DNA of 54,235 nucleotides from Paludibacteraceae bacterium (GTDB taxonomy: Bacteria; Bacteroidota; Bacteroidia; Bacteroidales; Paludibacteraceae). Where the stretch lies: assembly GCA_024400275.1 (NCBI GenBank), contig JAKSMY010000006.1:1-54235 (forward strand), read 5' to 3'. A model generated the notes under the pieces. The model was given only the letters and a program-made list of their open reading frames with translations. It had not been told where the DNA came from and made no database searches. This document shows positions 1 to 10,200 of the stretch, piece after piece (the first letter of the stretch is position 1; each line of letters begins with the position of its first letter). The position numbers and the translations under genes are program-made.

Positions 1-25
1 TGTTAAAAATCAATCAATTATAAAT

Positions 26-52
26 GAAAGTGCAAAATGCAATTGCACTTTC
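26..52. repeat. Perfect 10-bp inverted repeat at left edge
   Basis: The arms GAAAGTGCAA (26-35) and TTGCACTTTC (43-52) are perfect inverted complements around a 7-nt spacer. No T-run follows, so it may be an operator or transcript hairpin rather than a classic terminator. The gene to its left lies outside the window, so its role cannot be assigned. Bases 1-392 hold no convincing gene, only this dyad, two 11-bp tandem repeats, a promoter and a leader hairpin. Confidence 0.45.
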
Positions 53-90
53 GTTGCACAACTCAAGATACCATTATGGCAAAAATAGGT

Positions 91-112
91 GATGTTATGT
101 TGATGTTATGTT
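91..112. repeat. 11-bp tandem repeat, two copies
   Basis: Two exact adjacent copies of GATGTTATGTT lie at 91-101 and 102-112. The same 11-mer, inverted and again as an exact tandem pair, occurs inside the GT9 gene at 16944-16965. It belongs to a group of 11-bp-period repeats found elsewhere in the window. Confidence 0.8.
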
Positions 113-205
113 ACAAACTCGTCTTCTGCAGTGATGAAATGTTGTATCTTTGCATTGTCAAACGAGAAAAAAAGCGTCATGCCTACAGATTAGAGGATGG
201 TCAGA

Positions 206-238
206 GAGTGTCGGCCGAGTGTCGACCGAGTGTCGACC
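206..238. repeat. 11-bp tandem repeat, three copies
   Basis: Three adjacent 11-mers of the form GAGTGTCG[GA]CC lie at 206-216, 217-227 and 228-238. The last two are identical and the first differs at one base. They end 16 bp before the promoter module of the downstream secreted-protein gene, so they could be upstream binding sites. Simple repeat slippage is equally possible. Confidence 0.8.
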
Positions 239-254
239 CCCAATGCCCTTTTTT

Positions 255-304
255 CGTCAATTTTTGCACATGTATGTGCGAGAAAAGATGTAATTTTGCA
301 GCGT
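255..304 (+). promoter_or_regulatory. Promoter module shared with susC
   Basis: The -7 box TAATTTTGC is at 291-299. A TTTG at 263-266 lies 24 nt upstream, longer than the 20 nt of the other promoters in this window. Between them is a perfect dyad, GCACAT and ATGTGC separated by GT. These 50 bp match the region upstream of susC (47161-47210, minus strand) at 43 of 50 positions, all differences being transitions. The first 17 bases are identical. This suggests a common regulator. Confidence 0.7.
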
Positions 305-321
305 GAAAAAGTATTTTTCAC
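303..321 (+). promoter_or_regulatory. 5' leader hairpin of the secreted-protein gene
   Basis: GTGAAAAA (303-310) and TTTTTCAC (314-321) form a perfect 8-bp stem with a 3-nt loop. The hairpin sits at or near the predicted 5' end of the transcript, about 70 nt before the start codon at 393. It may stabilise the mRNA; no known riboswitch structure is recognised. Confidence 0.4.
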
Positions 322-392
322 ATAAACGGAACAAGTACGGTTTTTAAGAACCCGACTTTAATATCAATCAAAAACAATTAAAATTAAACAAC

Positions 393-3035
393 ATGAAAAA
401 AATTAAACTTTTTGCTCTTGCCATCATGACCATGATGACAATGAGTACAATGGCTGCCGTGAATGAGTTCTTCTCATTTACTGTCACCTCAGCTACTACT
501 GGAGCTGACACATACGAGGCAGTTGGTGGTTCTGCCGAATGTAAAAAAGGCATGGCTGCAGGCGGTTCAAATGAGGTTACCATTGGGGATCAGACCTTCT
601 ACAAATTTAACAGTTCTTCCGAATGGATTATGACGCTTTCTGGCGGAACTTTCCAAGAAGGCGACATTTTGTCTTTCGTTGGAGCATGCCATGCATCTTC
701 TACAAAGACTAGTAGAGGTTTTCTCTTGAATGGAACAATTGCCATTACTGGTGATTTTCCTGGAGGTGGAAGTAACACATTGACTTATACCGTTGTAGCA
801 GATGATGGCATCGCTGGTACTTCTTCTTTAAGTATTAAGAGAAACGATTCTGATATCAAATTTGGCACATTTGTTGCAAGTCGCAACGAGGCCATTGCCT
901 ACCCCTTTGTTAAATCTTTCACCGCTGCCGGTGTAGAGGCTGTGGTAGATACCGCTGCTAAAACGATTGTTGCCGAATTGCCTTACGGCACCGACCGCGC
1001 TGCTGCTATTGCCGACGCTGAAGTTGTTATGGGCGGTACTGCAAAAACATTCAGCATTGCCGGTGAAATTCTAACCGCTATTGACAGTGTAGATACCGGC
1101 AAAAACATCAACTACGATTTGACCGGCATTGTTGTTTCCGAAAATCCCAGCACCGATGCTACGCTCAGCATGATTACCATCAATGGTGTTGACATGGCTG
1201 GTTTCGACCCTGCTGTACTTAACTACTCAATGGTTACAACCTCGATTCCTACCGTAGATGCTGTTTTAAACGATCCAACCGCAAAATATCAAGTAAATCC
1301 TGCTCTGGACTTCCCTGGCATGACCGAGATTTTCGTTACTGCACAAGATGGTGTTACCAAACTGACCTATTCTATCAACTTCACCTCTGCTGACAAAGTT
1401 TGTGGACAATTGGTTAAAGTAACCGTCGCAAGTGGTAAAGCCGGTATCATTACTGGTGCTCTCTCTGCAACAGCTGATGTATCGCTCTCTTCTTCCGGCA
1501 AAATGGACAAAGGAAAATATTTTGGTATTACTCTAACTGAGGGGTCCTTCAAAACTGGTGATGTATTCAATGTAAACACTTCTACTGCTGCAGGTCAAGG
1601 CATACTTGCTCTTTATGCAGACAAAGCAATGACAACTCCTGTTTATGAAGGTGAAGATTATGGTGTAGCTGGCGACAACCTGATGGTTCTGCCTGCTGAT
1701 GCTGATGGCTTGACTACTTTGTACATGGCTCGCGATGCTAACGACGCTATCAACAACTGGAATGGTGTGATTTCTTACATCGAGGTTGTTCGTGACTGCG
1801 AACCTAAACTGGTTGCTTTCTCAATGGCAGGTGTAGATGCCGTTATTGACCAAGAGCAGAAGACCGTGACTGCCGTATTGCCTTACGGCACCGTACTTGA
1901 AGATTCCGATTGGGACAACGCTTACACCCTCAATGGTGCTGCTACCGGTGCCGAATACGGAGCCGAACATGCTACTTTGACAGTTAAGGGAGGAGAAGAA
2001 GATGTGGTTTACACCTTGGCTATCACCATCTCTCAAACTCCAAGTTCCAACTTTAACCTCACAGAAATCACCGTGAATAGCAAAGCCATCGCCGATTTCC
2101 GTGCTGATTCGCTAGCATATACTTTCGAGTTGCCTAACGGCACTGTTGATATGCCTGTAATTGCTGCTGTTGCCGAAGACATCACGGCACAAGTGGCTAT
2201 TGACGAAATCACTGCACTTGACCAACTCGTGAAAATCGTTGTTACTGCTCAAGACGCAAGCAAACAAACCTACACCGTGCAACTCTCTGTTGCTAATGCT
2301 CCCAAGTTCCTCTACGAAGCTGTCTTCAGCAATGGTGTCAAAGGCGCTATTGACAACGACGCTGCTGCTATCGTAGTTCCTTATTTGGACGGCGAAGCAT
2401 ATCCTACTTTGGTTAGCGACTCTGTTTCCGCCGGTGCTACAGCGGCTATGGAAGGCGAAGACAAACTGATTGTGACCGGTTCGGATATGAGCACCAAAGA
2501 GTTCTCTATCACATTCCAAGCGCTCTCTGCTCCTTCCTTCACAGCCGACACCATCACCTTCGAAGGTAGCGAGAGTTATATCTATGCTGCCTATGGTTGG
2601 GACGCTGAAAAAGGTGTCAAGTTCTCCAAGGCCGTTAACGAAGAAAGCAATATGCGTATTACCACCGGTAAGACCCGCGTTTATATGGCGCTGCCTGCTT
2701 GCTACAAGGTTAACCTAATCTCTGGTACTGGTGGCGCACGTGACATCAAAGTTTCTGTCAATGGTGCAGATCCTGTTGCTATGAAGACTGCTGCTAAAAA
2801 TGCCGGCATGGACATCTTGCTGAGCACAACCGAAGTTAACTTCGTGGCTATCGAGAGCGCACAAACGGGTGGCGACGGTGGCTTCGTTAAGATGGTAATG
2901 ACACTTGATGTTCCTTCCGGAGACGAACAAATACCAGAAAACGTACAAGAAAACAAGTTTATTTACAAAGGACAATTCCTTATGCTGAACAATGGCGTTC
3001 TTCTCAACGCTCTTGGTCAAGAGTTGGCAAAATAA
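393..3035 (+). CDS. Secreted protein with cadherin-like beta-sandwich repeats and short C-terminal tail
   Basis: An 880-residue exported protein. A signal peptide covers about residues 1-21 (basic start, hydrophobic core, cut near TMAA). Two segments resemble DUF5018-type Ig-like domains, each with 'LPYGT' (about 165-220 and 470-540). Each is followed by a module like the cadherin-like beta-sandwich family, of the pattern 'ITINGVDMAGFDPAVLNYS' (about 255-330 and 550-635). The last 26 residues (from K855, KFIYKGQF) form the short C-terminal tail shared with four other exported proteins here. No catalytic motif is visible, so a surface or carbohydrate-associated role is only inferred. Its promoter module matches that of susC, suggesting co-regulation with the pectin locus. 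A terminator follows, so it is probably transcribed alone. Confidence 0.85.
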   Translation: MKKIKLFALAIMTMMTMSTMAAVNEFFSFTVTSATTGADTYEAVGGSAECKKGMAAGGSNEVTIGDQTFYKFNSSSEWIMTLSGGTFQEGDILSFVGACHASSTKTSRGFLLNGTIAITGDFPGGGSNTLTYTVVADDGIAGTSSLSIKRNDSDIKFGTFVASRNEAIAYPFVKSFTAAGVEAVVDTAAKTIVAELPYGTDRAAAIADAEVVMGGTAKTFSIAGEILTAIDSVDTGKNINYDLTGIVVSENPSTDATLSMITINGVDMAGFDPAVLNYSMVTTSIPTVDAVLNDPTAKYQVNPALDFPGMTEIFVTAQDGVTKLTYSINFTSADKVCGQLVKVTVASGKAGIITGALSATADVSLSSSGKMDKGKYFGITLTEGSFKTGDVFNVNTSTAAGQGILALYADKAMTTPVYEGEDYGVAGDNLMVLPADADGLTTLYMARDANDAINNWNGVISYIEVVRDCEPKLVAFSMAGVDAVIDQEQKTVTAVLPYGTVLEDSDWDNAYTLNGAATGAEYGAEHATLTVKGGEEDVVYTLAITISQTPSSNFNLTEITVNSKAIADFRADSLAYTFELPNGTVDMPVIAAVAEDITAQVAIDEITALDQLVKIVVTAQDASKQTYTVQLSVANAPKFLYEAVFSNGVKGAIDNDAAAIVVPYLDGEAYPTLVSDSVSAGATAAMEGEDKLIVTGSDMSTKEFSITFQALSAPSFTADTITFEGSESYIYAAYGWDAEKGVKFSKAVNEESNMRITTGKTRVYMALPACYKVNLISGTGGARDIKVSVNGADPVAMKTAAKNAGMDILLSTTEVNFVAIESAQTGGDGGFVKMVMTLDVPSGDEQIPENVQENKFIYKGQFLMLNNGVLLNALGQELAK

Positions 3036-3063
3036 ACACTTGTTGTAAGGACATCTAAAATTA

Positions 3064-3092
3064 GGGGCTATCTAACAGATAGTCCCTTTTTT
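3064..3092 (+). terminator. Intrinsic terminator
   Basis: A 10-bp stem (3064-3073 with 3077-3086, one G-U pair) with loop AAC is followed at once by a run of T. It lies about 30 nt after the stop at 3035. Confidence 0.85.
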
Positions 3093-3144
3093 ATGTCTTT
3101 TATCACCCTTCTTCAACGTAAAAAAAACTTTTTTCTTACTAAAA

Positions 3145-3177
3145 TTTGGAAAAGTGACTTTTTTTTTGTAACTTTGC
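3145..3177 (+). promoter_or_regulatory. Bacteroidota promoter of the long plus-strand run
   Basis: TTTG (3145-3148), a 20-nt spacer, then TAACTTTGC (3169-3177), matching the Bacteroidota -33/-7 consensus. It lies 18 bp before the first ATG at 3196, giving a very short leader. No other such promoter stands out between genes down to 21182, so it may start the whole run. Confidence 0.75.
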
Positions 3178-3195
3178 CGCCCGAAATTCTAACGT

Positions 3196-4176
3196 ATGCA
3201 CATGAGGAAATACTACATCTTGCTTTATATCGCTCTCATACCTTTGTTCGTAGATGCACGGACACGCTCTTATTCACGCACCTCCGCACAAGCGGATAAC
3301 TACCATTTCGGTTATGTCTCCGCTGCCGCAGGCTACACTTCGTTGAGTCAGAATATCCATAACGTACAAACAACGGGAGACTTGGGTTACTTGGTTGGTG
3401 CCGGCTATGAATTTCGCCGCACGTCTTTTTGGCTAAGCGTCGGGGCACAATACTTGCAGGAGAAATCCAAGACAGATGTCAATACTTTTGATTTCTATCC
3501 CAAAGATGCAAACGGTAATTTTCTACCCAGTATAGACGATCAAAAGCCTGCCAAAAATAGAGATTATTGCCGATACACCATCAATCAAACAGACCAACAA
3601 GTGTTACGCACTATCGATATCCCTGTTATGTTGGGCTATTACTACAACGGTTTCTATGTCGGTGCCGGAGCAAAAATTGGATTCTCTATCGGATCTAAAG
3701 AATCTACATCCGGTACTTACGAGTTAAGTGCCAAATACACAGATTATATGGAAGAGTTCCATAATGTCAATTACTACACCACTTATTCCATCGGGAACCG
3801 TCAATACAATTATAACTTTCGCCCCCAATTCTCGGTCATCGGCGAAATTGGTTATGATTTACTCTCTTCTATATCAACCAACAGTGCCATCTGCCATGTC
3901 TTGAAAATAGGTTTTTACTTTGAATATGGACTTCGGAGCCTTCGCCAACAAAATTCAATGGACATCGTTTATCTCGGCGGTAAGCCTATTGAAACACCGG
4001 ACGATTTAGAAGGGAAACGGGTATGCGATGCCACCATCAATCCGTTCTATATGTCCAAAGCAACGGACGGGAAATGGGTAGTACCTTTCTTTGTGGGGCT
4101 GAAATTAACTTATATGATAGGCGGAAATCGCTATGCTACAGGCACATGGCACAAAGGATGTATGTGTTACCAGTAG
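3196..4176 (+). CDS. Outer-membrane beta-barrel protein, porin-like
   Basis: A 326-residue protein with an N-terminal signal peptide (hydrophobic core YILLYIALIPLF, cut near VDA). The rest has alternating hydrophobic and polar strands with many aromatic and Gly residues, for example 'GYVSAAAGYTSLSQN', 'YLVGAGYEFRRTSFWLSVGA' and 'GFYVGAGAKIGFSIG', typical of a small outer-membrane barrel. No OmpA peptidoglycan-binding domain follows. ATG codons at 3196 and 3202 are both possible; the second gives a cleaner signal peptide. It precedes the giant type IX-secreted repeat protein by 33 bp, so the pair may act together, as PorP/SprF-type barrels do with adhesins. It does not, however, show the usual PorP/SprF N-terminus. 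Confidence 0.75.
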   Translation: MHMRKYYILLYIALIPLFVDARTRSYSRTSAQADNYHFGYVSAAAGYTSLSQNIHNVQTTGDLGYLVGAGYEFRRTSFWLSVGAQYLQEKSKTDVNTFDFYPKDANGNFLPSIDDQKPAKNRDYCRYTINQTDQQVLRTIDIPVMLGYYYNGFYVGAGAKIGFSIGSKESTSGTYELSAKYTDYMEEFHNVNYYTTYSIGNRQYNYNFRPQFSVIGEIGYDLLSSISTNSAICHVLKIGFYFEYGLRSLRQQNSMDIVYLGGKPIETPDDLEGKRVCDATINPFYMSKATDGKWVVPFFVGLKLTYMIGGNRYATGTWHKGCMCYQ

Positions 4177-4209
4177 AGTTTTAAGATTAGAAATTAGAGT
4201 TTAGAGAAT

Positions 4210-7200
4210 ATGAAGACTATTCCAAATATATTACTGCCGCTTATACTGGCTATCATCAGTTGCCCGGTTTGGTCACAAGAGAAAGAACCCGAACTGCCAC
4301 CAGAGATAGAACCGGTTAAGGAATATGTTGTTTTAGACACTACACAGGCAAAAGTTTATTACTCGGCACTGCCTTATGAATGGCGCAATCTGAGCCTGAA
4401 CGCTGCCGGTATATATTCAGACACCGTCAAACTGCCCGAAATAACGGACAAGGACACCATATACACCATTAACCTTGTATATCGCAAAGAATATATATAC
4501 CGTGATACGACATCGGTTAATCTTTATCCCCCTCAACTACCTTATGAATGGCATAATCAGTCTTTAACGGCAAGTGGTATCTATGTAGACACCGTCAAAA
4601 CTTCCAACATCACCATCGCAGATACCATTTATGCCCTGAATCTGATAGTGAAAGAATATATTCATATTGCTACGCAGACCGGCAACACCTGTGCCAATGA
4701 ACTACCCTTCCGTTGGCGCAAACATGAATACACCTTCAGTGGCACATACAAAGATACTATAAAAGTTAAAGATTTCACCATTCCTGATACCGTCTATACC
4801 CTGCAACTTAAAGTTGGCTCTCTCTACGAACATTGGGAGCATTTTGAGTTTTGTCCGGGTCAATCCGTCACTTTCCGTGGCAAAGTATATACCGAAACGG
4901 GAACAGACACCATCTATTTGCCCTCTACTAGCGGTTGTGACAGCATAATCATTGTGCAAACAGTTGCTCACTCGTCGTATATCTTTACCGAAGAAGCCGA
5001 ATTATGTACCGGAAGTTCATATATCTGGACAGGACACTTTGGAGACAAGGTTTATACCCAACCCGGTGTGTACTACGACAGTCTGACCACCATTAACGGA
5101 TGCGATAGCGTATATGAACTGCGCCTATTTATGGGCGAGCCTGATTTGCATAAAGACACCGTCATCATCTGTGAAGAGGATTTGCCGTATAAGTTTGGCA
5201 AACATTGGCTGACAGAAGCAGGCGAGTATTTCGATACGATACCTCGCGGACGAAATTTATGCGACAGCATTATTCAAATAAAACTGACGGTTCTCAAAGA
5301 CAAACGGGAGACCAAAACAGTCACTTTCTGCCAAGGAACAGGTGTCCGCCACAATGGGGGAGAACTATTCTACGATGCACGCACTTACGTTGATACACTA
5401 CGCACACCCGGCGAAGGGTGCTACAATATTGTTACCACCGTTTATACACCGGGACCTGTGTATAAACTCGTTGAAACAATTCACTGTAAATCAGCCGATA
5501 TGCCCTATTCGTGGCATGGTAAATCCTACGCCAAAGACGGTGTCTATCAGGACAAGCACCTCAACATAGAAGGCTGCGACAGTATTTGGGAATTACACCT
5601 ATTCATCGATTACGACACTTTCGTTGACTCTATTATCTGCGCCGGAGATACGGTTTTCTACAAAGGCGAACCCATCTTCTCCAACCGCACTATTATTGAT
5701 AGTCTGGTTAGCAAAAAGGGAGGCGATAGCGTTGTATATTACAACTTCCAAATAGCACCCCGCTACTACACGATAGAAACAACATCCATCTGCTCCAACG
5801 AATATATTCCTTGGCCGGGGCACGAGAACATCATCTTGCACGAAGAAGGTGCCTATTTTGACCGCTACCAAACGGCATTAGGATGTGACAGTATCTTCGA
5901 AATAGACGTTATAGTCCATAAAGTTTTTTCTAAAGACACATTCGTTGCCATCAGTGCGTACCATGCAGTAGATTCACTGCCGTTCATTTGGTATGACGGG
6001 CATAACAAAAAGCATGAACTGACTTTTGACACAGTTATTATTGATACATTGGGGCATACACCTCTTCGATATCCAAGTGACTATCTGGAAGGTGACGTTT
6101 GGCATCGTGCCCTTTCCGGAGGCTGTGACAGCACGGTCAGCATCGAATTGATGATTGTACGCAAATACTCATTCGACACTATCCCCCTCTGCCCCAACGG
6201 CTATGTTATGGTCGATGGACGAAGATATGACAAGCCCGGGGACTATGAGCACTGGATGCTTTCTTCGCCTTATTCCCTGCACAACGACAGTATTCATTAT
6301 TTCCATATCTTTGAGGCTCCCACCTATGACAGTGAGCAGTATGACGAAGATTCTATCTGCAGCAACGAAGTCCCCTATCTTTGGTATAGCCGTGTTTGTT
6401 ACACCACCGGTGAATACACCGACACTATTCCTTCTATTTACGGTTGCGACAGTATCGTGCATCTGCACTTGAAAGTCAAACCTGCATACTATTTTGAAGA
6501 AATACATAATGTTTGTACCGGGGACTCTGTGTGGGTCAATGGACGATATATTCATGAGGCAGGTATTTATTACGACAGTCTAAAAACAAAAGCCGGGTGC
6601 GACAGTGTATATCAAATCGTGCTCAATCATGTGCGAACATATTTCTTGCCGGACACAGCCCATTTCAAACAAGGCAGCCAATATGTTTGGCATAAAGACG
6701 GACAGCCTTGGGTTTTGACCAAACCCGGCATGTATTTCGACAGTTGTAAAACAGTGGCTGACGGCTGTGACAGTATTCACCGACTGCTATTGATTGAAGA
6801 TCGCTCTTGTTTCTTTACGGAGACACAAACCACTTGCGAAAATGAATTGCCGTACAGGTGGCATAATGCCGTAATCTACGACTCCGGAACCTACTACGAC
6901 AGTTTACAGACTAAGTACGGCATGGACTCCGTATATGAACTCAATCTGACAGTTTATCCGAACTATGTGGAAGAACGAAGGGTGAAGACTTGTCCCAACG
7001 AGGGCTTTGAAATTAATGGTCAACTCATTACTACTTCCGGCACATATCGGGACACGCTACTCACAAAACACGGTTGCGACAGTATTATCATCTATCACGT
7101 CAATTTAGTACCCGGTTATTTGATGGACGAACTCCTGCACTTAGGACCGAAACCATCCATCGAATGGCACGGACAGACATTGACCCAACCGGGAGTATAT

Positions 7201-10200
7201 ATGGACAGCCTAAAAACGACAGAAGGATGCGATAGCATATTCCGCTTAACATTATTGGTTGACCCGACTTATAATTTCTATGATACCGTACGCATTTGCC
7301 GCAGCGAAACCCCATATCGCTGGCAAGGCAATGACTATTATCTTGAAGGCGACTACGAGCATCCCTATTTTTCCAAATTCAAAATGGACTCGGTACATCA
7401 TCTTCACCTGGTAATTGATCCTATCTACGAAACTACGACCAAGGTGAACCGTTGTGAAGGTGACCACTATATTTGGCGAGGCAAAACCATTACCCGTTCC
7501 GGACAATACTCTGATACTTTACGCACGGCTTTGGGGTGCGATAGTATCAGTCACACCATCGTCAATTTCTTCCCAACGTTTACGGAAAACGATACCATAC
7601 ATCTTGTTTCCGGAACATCTATCAACTGGCACGGACAGGACCTGTCTTCAGCCGGAGTTTATTACGATAGTTTAACTTCCGCAACGGGATGTGACAGTAT
7701 TTACTGTTTACACCTATTAGTAGCAGATACTTTCAGTATGCATGAGAATATAATATGCTGCGAAGAAGATTTACCCTATCGTTGGCACGGACAAAATCTG
7801 ACCAAATCAGGCGATTACGCCGATTTGCACAAAACCGCCTACGGAGCAGACTCGTCCTATTATGTTCATTTCACGGTAGCTCCCAAGTATGAAGACACAT
7901 GTAATGCCACACTTTGTCACGGCGGACAAATCAACTATTTCGGACGTATTATTCGCAAACCGGGCACATATAAAGACACGTTGCTCTCCATCTATGGGTG
8001 CGACAGTATTCAGACCTTGATTGTCAATTGGTCCGAAGAAAAATTCTCTGAACAAACAATACACCTGTGCTATGGCGAAACATATATGATTAACGGACGC
8101 ATATTCTCAAAAAGCGGTGTTTATGATGACACGCTCCGTACTGCTGAAGGCTGCGATTCCATTGTCCGTTACTCTGTCCAAGTGCAACAACGCTATTATT
8201 ACGAAGAAACCAAAACAATCAATCCTGGACAACGGTATATTTGGGAAGGACATAAAAACGACACCGTTCTTTCCCAAAGAGGTGTTTATATCGACTCCCT
8301 GAAATCTATAGAAGGCTGCGACAGTGTATTCTGCCTAACGCTGACTGTCAATCCAACCCACATTACATTTAAAACAGCTGATGTTTGCTCCAATGATATG
8401 CCATACTTGTGGAGAGGAACATATTATTACGAAGCAGGCATATATGACGACACCTTACAAACGAAACAACAATGTGACAGTATTTTCCGCCTCACTTTGA
8501 ATGTTCATACAGATTCAATAGCAGACCAATACTACGACCTCTGTTTAGGACAATCCATCGGTTTGGGAGGAAAAACATATACCAACAGTGCCATCTACTA
8601 CGACACCGTATATACCAAATATGGATGTACGCAAGTAACACGCCATATCATACGATTCCACCCTGAATATCGCGTCTCGAAGACAGTTGTCTTGGGCGAA
8701 GGAGAAGAATATGATTTCTACGGACGTATACTCACGAAACCGGGAACATACACAAAGACATTCCCCACTGCTTTTGGTTGCGATTCTACGATCGTTTTAA
8801 CCATCACTTTCTGCATTCCAAAGTCAGAAACTATTGTGAATCTGAATATCTGTGAGGGAGACACTATACGAATCGGAGATACCACGGTTACGAAAGCAGG
8901 ACAGTACTACCGCACCTACCCGTCAAAATACGGATGCGACAGTACCGTACGCTACATTGTGAAAAGCAATCCAACTTATCACTGGACTACACGTGCCACA
9001 TTCTGTCTAAATGAGCCCTACCGATGGTTAGGACACCTAAATGACACCGTGATAACCAAGCCGGGACAGTATATGGAACGGTTAAAAACCATAGCCGGCT
9101 GTGATAGTATCTACTCACTTATTTTAACCGCAGCGCCATCGTATTTAAGCGACACCACCATCTACGTCTGCAAAGATGAAATACCCTATAAACACAAGGG
9201 ACTGGAATACTATACCGATATGGATTTTGCAGATTCTATGCGTACACAAGGCGGATGCGACAGCATCTCCATTACACGCTACCGCCTCAACAATCACTGT
9301 TCGGACATGGACCTATACACACGCTGTGAAGGAGACGAATTGATTGTGGATAACAGATGGATTATAGAAGACGGCGAATATCGAATTCAGATAAATAGAG
9401 ATTCCCTACATCGTTTTGTTGTGCTTTCACATCCTGCCTATGAGTATTCCGTCAACGTGCCGCCTGCTTGTGACAGTCTCTTCTATGAAGGAGATATGTA
9501 CTATGCACGCGGATACGGCAAAGAGACCTTTACGGTTGACCGGCATTTGCACTCAATCTACAATTGCGACAGTATAGAACATGTTACAATGACAATCTAC
9601 CGGTCCGCACCGACATTAGTACATTCACAGACAATATACAATTACGCATCTGTGCTCTTTGGCGGAGAGTTATACAACACTCCTGGCACTTATACACATC
9701 GCTACCACACCAGTCATGGATGTGATAGTACATGTATCTTAAATCTTGATGTTATCTACCAAGACTCTACTGATGCTTTGCACTATCATTATTGCCAAGC
9801 GTCAAAAGACAATATCGAGATTTTTGGTAAACTGTACCATCCCGCCAAAGACACGATTATCTTTGATACAACAGCCATACCCAATGTGGGCATGTTTATC
9901 ATAAAGAAAGCTATCGTTCGTGTCTCTTATCCGTTCACCGTTACTTCGGTTCAAACCGAATCGGAAGTATGTTCGGCACCCTATATCTCGTTTGATATTG
10001 TGCTGGGATTAGACGGATCTTATCCCGAGAAATACGAATTGGATTTTCTGCCGTCACAGCTCAGTGCCAGTCCCACTCACCAAGAAGGCCGGTTGAACGA
10101 CCAAAGCACCATCAACGTTCTCATGGACGGACGAGGCTTATGTGTCAATCCGGGCTCATACCCCTATCAACTCAAACTGACTGCCCAAGATTGTCACATG

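Noticed and set aside
26..52. Intrinsic terminator of a gene to the left
   Set aside because: The inverted repeat is perfect but no T-run follows on the plus strand; kept only as an unassigned dyad.
37..306. 89-residue open frame at the left edge
   Set aside because: It runs through two tandem repeats, a dyad and the promoter module, has no recognisable domain, and ends in the -7 box region. Treated as regulatory DNA, not a gene.
3196..4176. PorP/SprF type IX membrane protein
   Set aside because: The usual N-terminal PQFSQYM-like motif is absent; only a generic barrel pattern can be supported.
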